A stretch of 64,000 nucleotides of DNA from Triglochin maritima (taxonomy: Eukaryota > Streptophyta > Magnoliopsida > Alismatales > Juncaginaceae): assembly GCA_963682175.1 (NCBI GenBank), contig OY821786.1:27302501-27366500 (forward strand), read 5' to 3'. A program made the position numbers and the translations under genes. Under the pieces are notes generated by a model that searched no databases, was not told where the DNA came from, and was given only the letters and a program-made list of their open reading frames with translations. This document shows, piece by piece, positions 47,901 through 60,949 of this stretch (the stretch's first letter is position 1; each line of letters starts with the position of its first letter).

Positions 47901-50900
47901 CCATAGGCCAAGATCCAAATGCGACTAGCTTAATAGGAGTGCTTGATATTTATGGGTTTGAAAGTTTCAAGATTAACAGGTATCTATTATTCAAAATTAT
48001 AATTTCTTCCACGATTCCACTTCTCATCTTTCCAAAGTTACGATCCTATTAACTAGAGTGATATTTTATGTGGCCAGTTTCGAACAGTTTTGCATCAATT
48101 TGACAAACGAGAAGTTGCAACAGCATTTTAATCAAGTAATGACTAAGGATTCCTCTAATAATCATATGTGCATTTTTATTATTATTGCGAACTACTATAT
48201 TGTATTCTAGCTAATAAAATATACTTCACAGCATGTGTTTAAAATGGAGCAAGAAGATTACACAAAAGAAGAAATTGACTGGAGCTATGTGGAGTTTGTC
48301 GATAACCAAGATGTCCTAGATCTGATAGAAAAGGTAATTTTATTAGTAGTTTGTAGAAAGAGTAGGACTTTAGATTTTTATATTATTTGATGTTATCTTT
48401 GCTTGCAGAAACCAGGGGGAATAATTGCATTACTTGACGAAGCCTGGTAAGTGTCCCTGATATGATTAGATTGTGGAATCTATAGGCTCTTGGGCAGGAG
48501 TGAGAACTACTTGCTTGTGTCCCCGCTTACTTGTTTAACTGAAGCATCTGTTCGTTGTTTTTGGAAAGTTCCTATTTACCCATTCTTAGCTTTCATTCTC
48601 GCTAAACCTAAAGAGACCATGCATTGCTCTGCATCTGTTTACTATTAATATTTCCGAGCTATGCTACAAAGTGCCATCTGCTTAGTGGATTTCCCCCCCC
48701 AATATGGTAGCAGATACATTGGTCCTTTCTTATTTCATACTTCCTGCCGCCTCATTCGTAAAGATGGAACTAATACACATTGAACAGAGATCCATGTATT
48801 TCTTCGATCAATACAATTTGCAGATATAATATTTGCATCTACTTTTTTACATTAACCCGTATCATGATTGAACCTACCAAGAATTATAACTTCATTTTGT
48901 TACGTTGCAGCATGTTTCCAAAGTCCACACATGAAACATTTGCACAGAAGATGTATCAGATATATAAGGGAAATAAGCGTTTCAGCAAGCCAAAATTGGC
49001 CAGAACATCTTTCACTATAAACCATTATGCGGGAGATGTGAGCAATTCATGTGAAATGCATAACATTTTGACAAATCTGATTCCAAACATTCTCAAATTC
49101 TTTCTTTCAACAGGTTACTTATCAGGCTGATTATTTCCTTGATAAAAACAAAGATTATGTGGTTGCAGAGCATCAGGCCTTGCTGAATGCTTCTACTTGT
49201 AGCTTCGTTGCCAATCTTTTCCCTCCATTACCTGAAGATGCTTCAAAGCAGTCCAAATTTTCCTCAATTGGTACTCGCTTCAAAGTATGTCAACATGCAA
49301 ATATTAATATCGGCTTGTGCAATTGATAACCCTGATGTTTAACTATCCATTTTGTTGCAATGCAGCAACAACTGCAATCACTCATGGAAACTTTGAGTAC
49401 AACTGAGCCACATTACATCAGATGTGTGAAGCCCAATGGCGTTTTAAAGCCTGGCATCTTTGAGAATTTCAATGTCTTGAATCAGCTTAGATGTGGGGTC
49501 CGTAAAATATTTCCTGATCAAAAGCTATATCATCTACTATTCCTGTATTAATACTCCTGTCTCCTGATGATAATTGTCTTAGGGTGTGCTAGAGGCTATT
49601 AGGATAAGTTGTGCTGGTTATCCTACAAAGAGGACATTTGATGATTTTCTCGATCGTTTTGGAATGCTTGCACCAAATCTCCTAGATGGGTATAATCATT
49701 TATTTTCAATGAAGATTAAGAGCAATCATTCAATAGTTACTCATGTTTAGAACAATCTTCCTTATGCTCAACTGATAGTTTGTCCCATTTTCTCATGTGC
49801 AGTTCTGATGAAAAGATAAGTTGTGCTGCTATTTGTGAAAAGATGAGCTTGAAAGGCTACCAGGTAAGAGTGTTTTGTTCAATTTCTGATTTGTAAACAA
49901 GAACATATTGTAAAAATATAAAGGAAAGAACCTTCCAATTGGAAATGATAGGAAATAGTCTTGGGAATAATTTTCTTTGTCAGATAGGGAAGACAAAGGT
50001 GTTCCTGAGAGCTGGTCAGATGGCCGAACTTGATGCAAGGAGAACTGAAATTTTGGCAAATGCGGCAAGAATGATCCAAAGGAAAATGAGAACATATATG
50101 ACACGAAAAGAATTCCTCGTTCTGCGAAAGGCATCAATTCAACTACAAAAATTCTGGAGAGGTTATATTCTTTTAATTGCATTTATGTGAATGAGAGCCG
50201 GGAAAAAAGCTGATATATTCTCACTTCGTGATACAGCACGCCTTGCGAGGAAACTATATGAACAAATGAGAAGAGAAGAAGCTTCACTTCGTATACAAAA
50301 GAATACACGTGGCCATATTCTTCGAAGAGCTTACACTAAGTTAATGTCTTCGGTAACCGTTATGCAGACAGGATTTCGAGCTATGGCTGCTCGTAATGAA
50401 TATAGATATCGGAGGAGAACAAAGGCTGCTATTAATATTCAGGTAATCATTCATCCCTCAAATCCATATTTGGAAGAATACAAACTACGTTGTAAACCAC
50501 TAAAATAATCAGTTTTGTGTTTTTCCCATTAATACATCATCTTTGAGAATGTCTTGTCCTAAATTTAGCAACAAATTGGACTTTATTGAAAGTCTTCCTA
50601 ACACAGTATGAGCTATTACTACTTCTTGAGTACAGACCAAGTGGCGCAGACATCAAGCCCTTTCAGCTTACAAGCAGAAAAAGAAAGCTGCGTTAACGTT
50701 TCAATGTCTATGGAGAGGACGCTTGGGAAGGAAAGAGCTTCGGAAGCTCAAAATGGTCATTTTTCTTCAATTTTTTTATTAGTATTCTTAATTTCCTCAT
50801 GGTAGCTTATTTTGATTTTAGCCTTTATAAAGCACTGTAACCAAAGAAAAGTAATACATGGTATGTTTTATGTGCTCAGGCTGCCAGGGAAACTGGGGCA

Positions 50901-53900
50901 CTCAAAGAAGCCAAAGATAAACTTGAGAAGCGCGTTGAAGAGCTCACATGGCGCTTAGAACTTGAGAAACATATGAGGGTACATTCTTCAACTTAGGATT
51001 TTACTAGCATAGTACGGATAATAATTTTTTTTAAAACACATAATATTCTCTTTCCTGTAGACGGATTTGGAGGAGACAAAACAACAAGAGATTACAAAGC
51101 TTCAATCTGCATTGCAAGATATGCACGAGAAGTTAACTGAAGCAAATGCTGCAATTATTAGAGAAAGGGAAGCAGCACGGAAAGCTATTGAAGATGCACC
51201 ACCAGTTATTAAAGAAGTGCCTGTTGTGGACAACACAAAGCTAGAGTTGCTTTCTGATTGCAATAAGGAATTAGAGGTAGTGGCTAATATCCATTTTGCA
51301 TTTGAAGGAAGTTTTCTAGGTTTTCTCCTCATTATGTCCTTACACTTACTTTTTGAAGGAAGTTCGTTCCATATGCTCAACTTTTCCCCTAAATTGATCG
51401 ACACGTTTGACGAATATCTATTGTTACAGGATGAATTGTCCCAATTCAAAGATAAGGCTGAAGAATTTGAGAAGAAGTTCTTCGAAGCTCAAAAGCAGAC
51501 AGAGGTGTTGTTTAAGGAAACAGAGGAATCACATCTGAAATTGTGTCAGCTTCAAGAGATGATGGAAATGTATTAAAATACCTTTATGCAATCATCTTTC
51601 TATGGCCAAAGTAGATCCTTATACGAAGCTACCGTCTTTCATTGCAGGATACAAGGAAATCTGATAAATTTAGAATCAGAAAACCAAGTTTTAAGGCAGC
51701 AAGCCTTGGTAGCTTCTACAAATGAAGATCTATCTGAAGAAGTAAAAAAGTAAGCAGTTGAAATGGAAGTTGCATTTAAATAGCAAGCTCCTTTACATCC
51801 AATTAGCTTCATTTTGTTGTCTTTGGAATTCATTGTTTGAGATTCACTATTATGTGGAATTGATTTTTCTTAGTGGCAAATTACTTTCTCATGATGCTTC
51901 TTTATTAATTATTTTCCGTAGACTAGAGGACAAGATCTTCAATTTAGAGTCAGAAAATCAGTTACTTCGCAATCAGCCATCTGTATTAGCACAGTCAATG
52001 GTATCTTCTGAACAACCACAGATAGTTAGGCAACAAGTGGTAACAAGTGAACTGGACCACCCATCAGTTATGCCACAGCCAATAATACCTGCTGAAGCAT
52101 CTCAAGCAGTAGTTCCACAACCAATTGTTACAACTGAAATGGTACAACTACCAGCTATCGCCCAACCAGTGGTACCTGCTGAACCACCACAACAGATAGT
52201 CGTTACTCAATCGGTGGTAACAACTGGAGTGGTTCAACCATCAGTTATTGAAGTACGTACATTCTGAAAATTTATGGTTTGCCTCCTGCCATATCTTACC
52301 ATCATGTTTGTGATTTTATGTTTGTATGTGTGCATGTAAGGTTCAGAGTCTTGAGAATGGGCAACGATCCGACCTTGAACAAACAAAAGTATATCTAATG
52401 TTCCTCCCCCCTTCACAGTTATCCTCCACTGGTATAATTTAGGGTAACATAGTTAACAGCCACTAATGGAAATTTCAAATGCAGGAGCCTGTAAGTGTGC
52501 CACAGGAACCTGCTTTAAGCATACAGAAGTCCAGAAGGGATGGACGACAGGTGACCATCTTAAATTTATTTGTGTAGGCACAGCTTTAACCATTGTAGAT
52601 TGTGATGGAAGTATTTTTGCTATTGCAAACAGTTCCATTGTAATGATATATTATGAAAAAATTAGGGAGATTATGAACTAAGGTTTTCAATGCAGGATCC
52701 TGCCAATGCTCCATTGGTACGTACTTTAAGCAAGCAGAAGTCCTTAACATATAGGCAACAGGTGATTGTCTAGTACTTTTTTTTAGGCTTTTTATCTTTT
52801 CAAGTGTGGTGTAGTTATACTATTATTATTTTTTTAACAGGAAAACCATGAAACTCTCATCAAGTGCCTTGTGGAAGATAAGCGTTTTGACAAGAACAGG
52901 CCTGTGGTAGCTTGTATAATCTACAAGTCACTTCTTCATTGGCGTTCTTTTGAAGCTGAGAAGACCAATATATTTGATCGCATAATTCATACAATACGAT
53001 CAGCTGTTGAGGTTACAATCTCCTTTCTTTTTTTTATCGGTATTGAGGTTACAATCTCCAGGCATAACCTACCACTTTACCTTAGAAATATTTTTCCGTA
53101 AGATACTCAAATCGATTTATGTTGTACAGAATCAGGAGCATGTCAGTGAGCTTGCGTATTGGCTATCAGCAACATCTGCTTTGCTATTTCTGTTGCAAAA
53201 TACACTAAGAGCAAGTGCCACGTCGGGTAAAGCGTCACGAAGAAATAGGAATGTTTCTGTTCCCTTATTTGGAAGGATGGTACAAGTAAGTTTGTGGTTT
53301 TGTGTTTTTTTTCCTTTTAGGAATAACATTTACATTTTCCAGTATGACATCATCATCAAATTCACTTGGTAAAACATGCCTGACAGGGAAATCGAGTGTC
53401 TATTTTGGAGATGGGAATCTCAAGTGGGTACAGTGGGATGGCAGACAAATCTGATGTTCAATCCCGAATTGAAGCAAAATATCCAGCCCTACTTTTTAAG
53501 CAACAATTGACTGCTTATGTGGAGAAGATATATGGCACAATAAGAGACCTTTTGAAGAAGGAGATAAGCCAATTTCTGAATTTGTGCATTCAGGTACATT
53601 CACTTTTTTTTTCACGATATCAACATTGTAAATATCAAATTCAAAGGTGAGTCTGAAGGCTGAAGGCAATGGCTTTTACAGTCACCAAGGTCTGCAAGAT
53701 CTCGGTCATTAAGAGGATCGTCCAAAAGAATCCATTCCACTACTGTGGCAAAACAAGCATCAAGCGTTCACTGGCAAAACATTGTCAATAGCTTAGATCG
53801 TACGCTGAAAGTACTGCAGGATAATCATGTAAGCAGAGCTACATTTCAAACAATCTATGAGGCTCACCAGACCAATTTAGTTTTGGTGATAAGCAGTAAA

Positions 53901-56900
53901 CATTTGCTTTTGTGTAATGTATAGGTACCTGCCATGATAATCAGGAAGATCTTCAGACAAGTGTTCTCATACATAAACGTGCAGCTTTTCAACAGGTAAG
54001 CAATCAATCTTCCTGCGTGGGCACATTTTCAACGATTTGGCCTCTCTAGAAGATTGGACCTTTGTAAATGGAGCTGGGGGAAGGGACACTTCTACCTTAA
54101 CCTTTTTAGGGATCAGAAAGTGAAAGATAGATGATTTAAGATAGCCTTAGTTAGCCTGTAGTCCTGTACTGAGAAGTCTGAGAAAGAAAATGATACTAGG
54201 ATGTGGAAATTAGAAATGCATGAACATTTCAGTTCTACGGAGATCTGTTTTAAACCAACTTACTATTTGAGTCTGGAAACCCAGAAACTTGGAACAATTT
54301 ATGCTCAAAATACATTATGCTGAAAGTTTTATGCTGCGTTCTGCAACCGAGGCATCTAACATTTTTATCATCTGTAGTTTATTGCTAAGGAGAGAATGTT
54401 GTTCGTTCAGCAACGGGGAATATGTGAAGGCTGGGCTGCAGGAGCTAGAACACTGGTGCTCTAAAGCCACAGAGGAGGTAATTTTAAAAAGAAAAAAGAT
54501 GTATCCGTGCCTAGGGAACAAAAATACAAACACAAATATGACTTGGACACGAATATGACATTTTTTTTAATAAAGCACGATGTGGGCATGGATATCAAAT
54601 ATTAATTTTAATAAAGCAGTTAATATTCTTGACATTTTTATATCAAAATACATACTAACGTCAAGTTGTATAGTAGTATAGCATTCATGGTAACATCTGT
54701 TGAATTAGTGTTTCTAATCTAAAACAAAGTGAAGGGGATGGGAAAGTTAAATGCTTATTAAAGAGTTTCAACTTTTACTCTAAGGGAGTGTTTGTGCACC
54801 ATTGGAAAATGAATTTTGTGGTCAAAGGAAAAACAACGGAAAACAGAAACCAGAGGAAATTAGTTTCTCTTTGACCAAGATTCTGTTGTTTGTGCAAACC
54901 ACTAGAATCCACTGAAAAATAAAAATAAAAATAAAAACCGAGTTCATTAGCTGTCATTTCTGGAAATTGATATTATCTGTAATGTTGTATATATAAATGT
55001 ATAATCTTATTGTGAAAAGTATGTTATACGTTAAAATTTAAATAGGCATTGCACATTTTAGTTTAATTTAACTCAAAAATGTGATGTGTGAATTATATAT
55101 TCTATACATATACTTCCTGTTGAAGAGTAAATTAATTAATATATAAGATTATTGTAGTCATGCACATTTAAACAATACGTTAAATTAAAATTTGAATAAT
55201 ATTTTATTTTAACAAGTCAATATAAAGTTCAAGATGTATTCTTATTCTTTATTATCTAGTTTATGGTATAATTTTATAGCATATTGTCATGATTTTTTAA
55301 AGATAATCATATTGTTTAATTTTTAAAATATGATTTTAATGTTTTTGTAGTTAAGTTTTTATATAATAAAAATAATTATTAAATAAGTTTAATAGATGTG
55401 TACATTTTTTACAACTTTTCTGTATTTTCCGTTGGTTTCCTGTGGAAGTACGAGAAACTAAAGGAAAAATTCTGGATGGTAAAGGGAAACTATTTTTCTT
55501 TTTCAAGACTGGTACAAATACCACAAAAAGTTCTAGTCAAAAGAAAATTGTTTTCTTTTCCTTATGTTTCTAGGTGCACAAACACCACATGAGTAGTGAA
55601 ATAAACACTTATATCGGTTTTGTTGTTTAACAAAAAAATATTTGTAAAGTAAAATAAACAAATATTTCTGCATGTGTTTTCCTAATGTTTATTCTAAACT
55701 TAAAAATACCTAACCTATCCGAGATGGCACATGTCCAAGAAGTGTCTGGGAACCATCTGAATTTGTGAAGCACCAAAACTCCCCTTGACCTCTACGCGTG
55801 CCCAAGGAGTGTCTGGGCCGTGTAGGTGACCGACCTGGATACGACAAGGACACGTGATGTTTGATGTCTCTGTGCTTCGCATAATACATTTTTCATAAAT
55901 GTTAACTTGTCCAATCAACATTTTATTCCTTCCATGTTATTTATTTTTCTCTCATTTGTAATTTTCAAAAATAACCAAATAATTAACTTATTGTATTTAC
56001 AATAACTTTTTATAACTAAATACAAATAGTAGCAACAGCAACATCAACATCAATATAACCCCAGTGCCTTAGAAGAGTCTCCCACCTAAGCGAGGTAAGG
56101 GGGTCGGATGTACGCAACCCTACCACTGTACAACAGTAACGTTGTTTCCGATTGACCTAAATGATGCAAATGCAACTAACCATCTACGATTCCACAATAA
56201 ATAAGAAATGCAGATCGTTTAAATAATCATTTGATATAGTCCATGATGCTCCAAATGCCAAAAACAACTTAATCTTTGACACAGTGGAAATAGACACAAC
56301 TAAATACAAATAGTAGCAAATTAAGATAATTAATTAGCAAAAAATAAATTTTAGTTAAACTTGTGTAAGTAATTAACATAATTAAACTAAATTTAGTTAA
56401 AGTAATTAACAATATAAATGTAATTAAAGAAATTAACAAAATCATTTTATTTGAAAATACTAATTAATTTACAAATTAAAAATAATTTAAAACAAAAAAT
56501 ATCTGGTGGAGGCCACCAAGGCCCACGACCAGGCGTTGGGGCGCCTGGTCAGGGCACCCCCATTGAGGGTGCCCTAAGGGAGCCTCTACATGTTCTGGAT
56601 CTAAACGTGGGAGTTCTAATTTCATTTTGTCTTTGCAGTATGCTGGATCATCATGGGATGAACTACGACACATGAGACAGGCTGTTGGATTCCTGGTATT
56701 GTATCAGACATTGTCAGATGGTGGAGTTACTAATATTGTTAGCTTGATGCATATCCACTTTCTTTTCGTGAAACCTGCAGGTTTTGCATCAGAAGGCTCA
56801 AAAATCATTGGATGAAATTACTAATGAACTTTGCGCAGTAAGTTAAACTTGTTGGGTTGCGTACATAAGCCTCATAATGTTATGACAAATATTGATGATT

Positions 56901-58983
56901 ATGACGAATCTTGTTGGTTGGGTACATAAGCCTCACAACATTATGACAAATATTGATGATTATGTTACAATCGTTCATCATTGCTTACAGGTTCTAAGTG
57001 TTCCTCAAATATATCGGATTGGGACGATGTTTTTGGATGACAAGTATGGAAGTCAGGGTTTATCTCACGATGTAAGCTTACTTCCCATTTACTTCGATGC
57101 ATTTACTTAATCAAGGAAACCATATACTTCTTGATGAGAGAGATACCTTTGGGCATCAAACAGTTGGCTTCGTTACGATATCGTGAACAGTGGTATTATC
57201 TTCTGTAAAAAGAAGAAAATCCCAATTAATCACATCCACTACGATAGATAATGTATCATACTGTCAGGCATACTAAGACACCATAAACATAACTTTATGA
57301 TAAAGTTTGGATCATATTAGATGTTAGATATGATTCATATTTGTGTCAGATTTGGTAACAATCGGACTCAAATTCCAATCAGATATGACCTCTGATCTGA
57401 ATCGAAATTTACAATTAAGTTAGATTTATGAGTATTCTAAGCAAATAATATGAAAAAAATAAAAAATTAACAGTTAAGATGTGAAATCTAGTGATTAAAA
57501 GAATTTCAGGGGGTAAAGTGTTATAGATCTAAAGTTCATGGGAGGTTAAGTGTTAACTTTGAAAGTTCATAGAGTTAAATAATTTGGGTCCATAGTTCAG
57601 GAGGTTATATGTAATTGTGGATAGTATACTAAAGGATAATGTTAGTAGACTAACTTCAGTTAATAAATCTGATTGAACTTCATCAGGTGATTGGGAAGAT
57701 GAGGAATTTGATGTCAGATGATTCTATCAGCATGCCAAAAAATTCATTCTTGTTAGATGACGATTCAAGGTAACGAGGGTCTTTTTTGGAATATATATTT
57801 TTTCCACGTATTGTGGATCTTGTGAATTGCATTCCATGATAAGCCTTCTAGCACATATGTTTGTTGCATGGATAATTCTTCTTTCAGTAGAAATTTTAAC
57901 ACACTCCCAGACATCAAGTCACTTTTAAACTTCGAAAGCGGTAAATAATGCCTACTACATAGTTCTGAAGGTGTGATACCGTTGTTTAGTCTTCATCATG
58001 ATCATTTTCAGGTTTAAGCATTTCAAGATCTACGATCCAGTATGGTAACAACTTCTCGTGTCAGGTCCACATCAGATCATGACTATGTATGTAGTACACT
58101 AGAACATATAGAGTGCACAAGAAGTTGTTGATGTATGAACATAGATGAACTGTAGACATAATGGAAAATAACACAATGCACAAGAACATCACGAGTTTAT
58201 TGTCGTATACCTATGTCTCCTTTCTATCACAATATGCTTAATTCTTTTTGGATATGCACGTCTACAAGTGCAGGACAATAGAACAAATAATGGTAAACCA
58301 TGAAAATACTCGAGTACTTGCTAATTGGTGGATTCAATTGCGAAAAGAACAAAAACAAGTTATAGATGATTGTGTTTCGCATCAAGGTGTCAATTGTAAA
58401 CGTCTTTGATTAGCAGGGCTTCACTTTTGTACACCCTCCACCCCGAGCCTTGCTCTGGCGAGTGCGTCTTTTGAGGCGTTGGGTTGATGTATAGAGATTT
58501 AACATTTAAGGCTTAGAAAATTTAGGACAGCTTTAAGGGCATTACATGAAGTTGCTAAGATTTGATAAATTTATTTTCTTCGTTGCAAGTTTGCTTCTTC
58601 TTATGGTCACAATGATGTAAGTCGAGGTACTCCAATTCCTACAATTTTGGCAAAGATAATAATAACCATAGTGATTTAATCTTCATACATCATGACAAGT
58701 CCCGTTAAAAGCTATCTGAAATTCTTGTATTCTTGGTTCAAGTATTTTTTTTCTTAATGTACATGTATGAAGAGTTCCATGTTTAATGAAAAAAGACGTG
58801 GTTGTTTCTCATTACATACTTACTTCAATAGCTAGTATCTGCTAAAATATGTGTGTGGTTTGCAGCATACCTTTTTCTGTTGAAGAAATCTCCAAATCCG
58901 TCGTTGACATCAGCCTGGCTGATGCCGAACTTCCGCAGCTATTACGGCAGAACTCCGAGTTCCATTTCCTCCAGAATGAGTAG
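41923..58983 (+). CDS. Class XI myosin heavy chain (41 exons, 1,649 aa)
   Basis: Actin-based motor for organelle transport and cytoplasmic streaming. Exons: 41923-41925, 41995-42123, 45599-45742, 45840-45985, 46100-46256, 46336-46394, 46472-46631, 46754-46903, 47207-47343, 47431-47577, 47878-47979, 48078-48135, 48232-48333, 48409-48446, 48911-49037, 49114-49284, 49366-49497, 49583-49689, 49803-49863, 49984-50161, 50237-50442, 50636-50755, 50880-50978, 51061-51276, 51430-51569, 51648-51749, 51922-52252, 52341-52388, 52485-52550, 52696-52761, 52841-53011, 53130-53285, 53387-53593, 53682-53828, 53925-53995, 54378-54477, 56639-56695, 56781-56837, 56991-57071, 57687-57769, 58866-58983. Total is 4,950 nt; every phase fits and all introns are GT..AG. 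P-loop GESGAGKT is at residues 156-163, switch I NNNSSRFG 209-216, switch II DIYGFE 434-439. Six IQ motifs span about 740-878, coiled coil about 879-1088, V/P/Q repeats about 1089-1174, DIL globular tail about 1235-1649. Class XI is certain; the subgroup was not resolved. It is longer than the usual 1,500-1,560 aa because of the linker. Confidence 0.93.
42124..45598 (+). other. Myosin intron 2 (3,475 bp) with G/T-rich degenerate repeats
   Basis: The first 1.2 kb is strongly T- and G-rich. Units resembling TTTGAGCAGGATTTGATACT followed by TTTTGCGGTGTTTTT recur near 42131, 42286, 42452, 42600, 42805, 42950 and 43105. The remainder is ordinary intron. No nested gene is supported. Confidence 0.6.
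51922..52252 (+). other. Myosin exon 27: V/P/Q-rich repeat linker
   Basis: After a coiled-coil start the exon encodes about six degenerate 13-15-residue units, each with a [PSQ]-[hydrophobic]-[VI]-[PTS]-[TAS]-[EG] head and a proline or glutamine-rich tail (for example [15 protein letters not shown] and [15 protein letters not shown]). It adds about 85 residues between the coiled coil and the tail. Confidence 0.8.
52485..52761 (+). other. Myosin exons 29 and 30, similar 66-bp mini-exons
   Basis: Both exons are 66 bp and phase 0. They encode related peptides sharing a P..P....LS.QKS pattern, consistent with an exon duplication. They lie just before the DIL tail. Confidence 0.6.
54788..55585. 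mobile_element. Candidate MITE in myosin intron 36
   Basis: The inverted termini GTGTTTGTGCACC (54788-54800) and GGTGCACAAACAC (55573-55585) enclose AT-rich DNA with no ORF. The subterminal regions also show weak inverted similarity. No TSD was confirmed. Confidence 0.6.
56045..56155 (-). mobile_element. SINE-like remnant in intron 36
   Basis: Phrases such as GGTCGGATGTACGCAACC and TCTCCCACCTAAG resemble, in reverse orientation, the body of widespread plant Au-type SINEs. It is short and without clear ends. Confidence 0.4.
56527..56575 (+). repeat. Twin GC-rich hairpins in intron 36
   Basis: Two adjacent perfect 9-bp stems: GACCAGGCG/CGCCTGGTC (56527-56550, 6-nt loop) and AGGGCACCC/GGGTGCCCT (56551-56575, 7-nt loop). 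They lie about 65 bp before exon 37. Confidence 0.7.
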
Positions 58984-59400
58984 GTTGGACTACACTAAAC
59001 CCAAACTAGTTTTCTCCCGTGACAGAAAGGATAAAAACCAAGAAAGCATAAAAACAAAGAAAGCAAATTTGTAATTTATCTTTCCGTTTTCTGGTGTGCA
59101 TCTGTTATAGTTTTCCATTTTTTCACCCATAAGTGTCCCATCCATTTTTGTGTGTATATCATCACTAGAATAAGCAAATAGGGAATGTGTGTGGTTTTTG
59201 TTAGTTGTGTGAGGCTCCAGTGTGTTTTATAGTGAGGTTTTGTTTTGTTTTGTGAGGTTTGCTTGTGTATCATCACCACTGTGCTATCATGGTTAATTAT
59301 TTGTGAGCATATATTTAATAATGTAATGTTTTGTTCATTATTCTGATTTTGTTGAAATGGTCGTTGAAATGAAAGGATTGAGATGGTATATGCGGTCTTA
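58984..59400 (+). other. Myosin 3' UTR (approximate)
   Basis: T-rich sequence after the stop, with several possible plant poly(A) regions between about 59080 and 59390. The end cannot be placed exactly. Confidence 0.5.
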
Positions 59401-60430
59401 TTTAAATTATTCCGCAATTTTCTACTAACATACATGTTGCAGCGTGATATGATGAAGCAAAGATCAGTTTGTACATCTTTGCGCAAGCTCTGACAAGCCT
59501 CAAGCTAGTTAGGCTACGCTTGGCTGGACTCAACCAAAAATAATACTTTGCTTTATATCATTTTGATAAATTTGTTATGTTCAATTTTGAGCTTACGTTC
59601 GACTCACTATGACACGAGGTGAATCACAACCCGAGCAAAACTTATTCGGTTTTGTGCCACGGAATGTGAACAAAACTTGAAAGCCCTACATTTAAGATTG
59701 AGAGTTTTTAGAGACTGGGGTAAGACAAGTTTAAGCTTAAACTCTATTGATTGAAAAGAGCGTTTGGAGACGGACGCTCCTCTTGAACACAAGAGGATGG
59801 CTGTTCGACATGGCAAACACGTTAGGAACCCATGTGATGATTACAGTTAGACGAAACTGCCAGTAATCGGTTTTGTTTCTTTAAATTTTGAGAAACTCGG
59901 GGAACAATAATTGAATGTCATCACCACAAGTACATGGTAAATCCCCATCAATCCTTTGAAACTTGTGTTGCATGAACTATTTTTTCAAACAACCAGTCTT
60001 CCTCGTTCCAACGAGTTAGTCTCCAAGCTAAAGAAAAACCACTAGGCCTACTACCTATTCATTTCCGCGAAGAAGGTAAGAGAATGACAACCAAACAGTA
60101 CGGAAAACAAAGAACTATAAGATCTTCCCTTATTTCGAGTAAGCATTGGTGGTTGACAAGGGACTCTATCAACAAGGTCTTGACGTGATCTACAAGGTTT
60201 GTTAGTTGTAATCCACAAGGTCATAATGTAAAAGTACAAGATCATGTTCCCGATTTACAAGGTCATCAGACTTTTAACGCGATCCTTTTTGGGTTTTAAA
60301 AAAGACATTGTCCATAGAGAAGGATTGGACTCTCATTCCACGATAGTCTTTTGGGTAAAGTAAACGACGAACATACGCAATCGACACAGAGCCATACTAG
60401 AGCAAGCTTTATTTGCTTACATACTTGAGA
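59401..60430. other. Intergenic DNA, no gene seen
   Basis: No homology was recognised on either strand. Confidence 0.5.
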
Positions 60431-60437
60431 TGCCTAT

Positions 60438-60722
60438 TTGAATGTGGACAATTGTTTGGTTGAGGAACTGGTCAAAAAGTACGAACCAACTTTGAAGGGG
60501 ATCAGGATACCGAACAAGTTAACCTTCAACGAGAATGAGGTAGCAAGCATATTAGGGCTCTCTCTGGCAAGAATAGCCATTGATAAACAAGGATCATTGT
60601 TCCCTGCATTCGAATTACTTTGGAAGCAAAAAATACAACCTCACACACATGAGGACTATGGAGGAATGACTCATGGAATCGAGGAGCTACAAATTGTTGA
60701 CTTTTTGGCATCATTAGTCTTA
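60438..60722 (+). pseudogene. Possible plant mobile domain fragment
   Basis: A short frame contains VEELVKKYEPTLKGIRI and LTFNENEVASILGLSLA, reminiscent of the start of plant transposon-derived mobile-domain or DUF1985-neighbour proteins (a ...F.E..V..ILGL pattern). It is isolated, too short for a full domain and has no visible partner exons. The call is tentative. Confidence 0.3.
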
Positions 60723-60949
60723 AGTTTGATGATTAACAAACTAATATTATGCATAACTCAAATTAATACATCACATATGTCATATTGTTAAAATTGCATA
60801 TATATATATATATTGTATATTTCTAACATTATAGGTGCTCAAACCGAAAAACTAATCAACTAAAAGATCAAGACTCACGACTTGTATTTAAAGCTTAAGT
60901 AGAACGTATGTAATTTTCATTTTACTTGAGTATTAGGATCAAATGTACA

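Noticed and set aside
50162..50236. Continuation of myosin exon 20 through GTTATATTC with extra residues
   Set aside because: An in-frame TGA occurs within 30 bases. Splicing from 50161 to 50237 restores an uninterrupted IQ motif with correct phase.
59076..59486. Minus-strand open frame of 136 codons downstream of the myosin
   Set aside because: It overlaps the myosin 3' UTR, has no homology I recognise and has the composition of reversed T-rich UTR.
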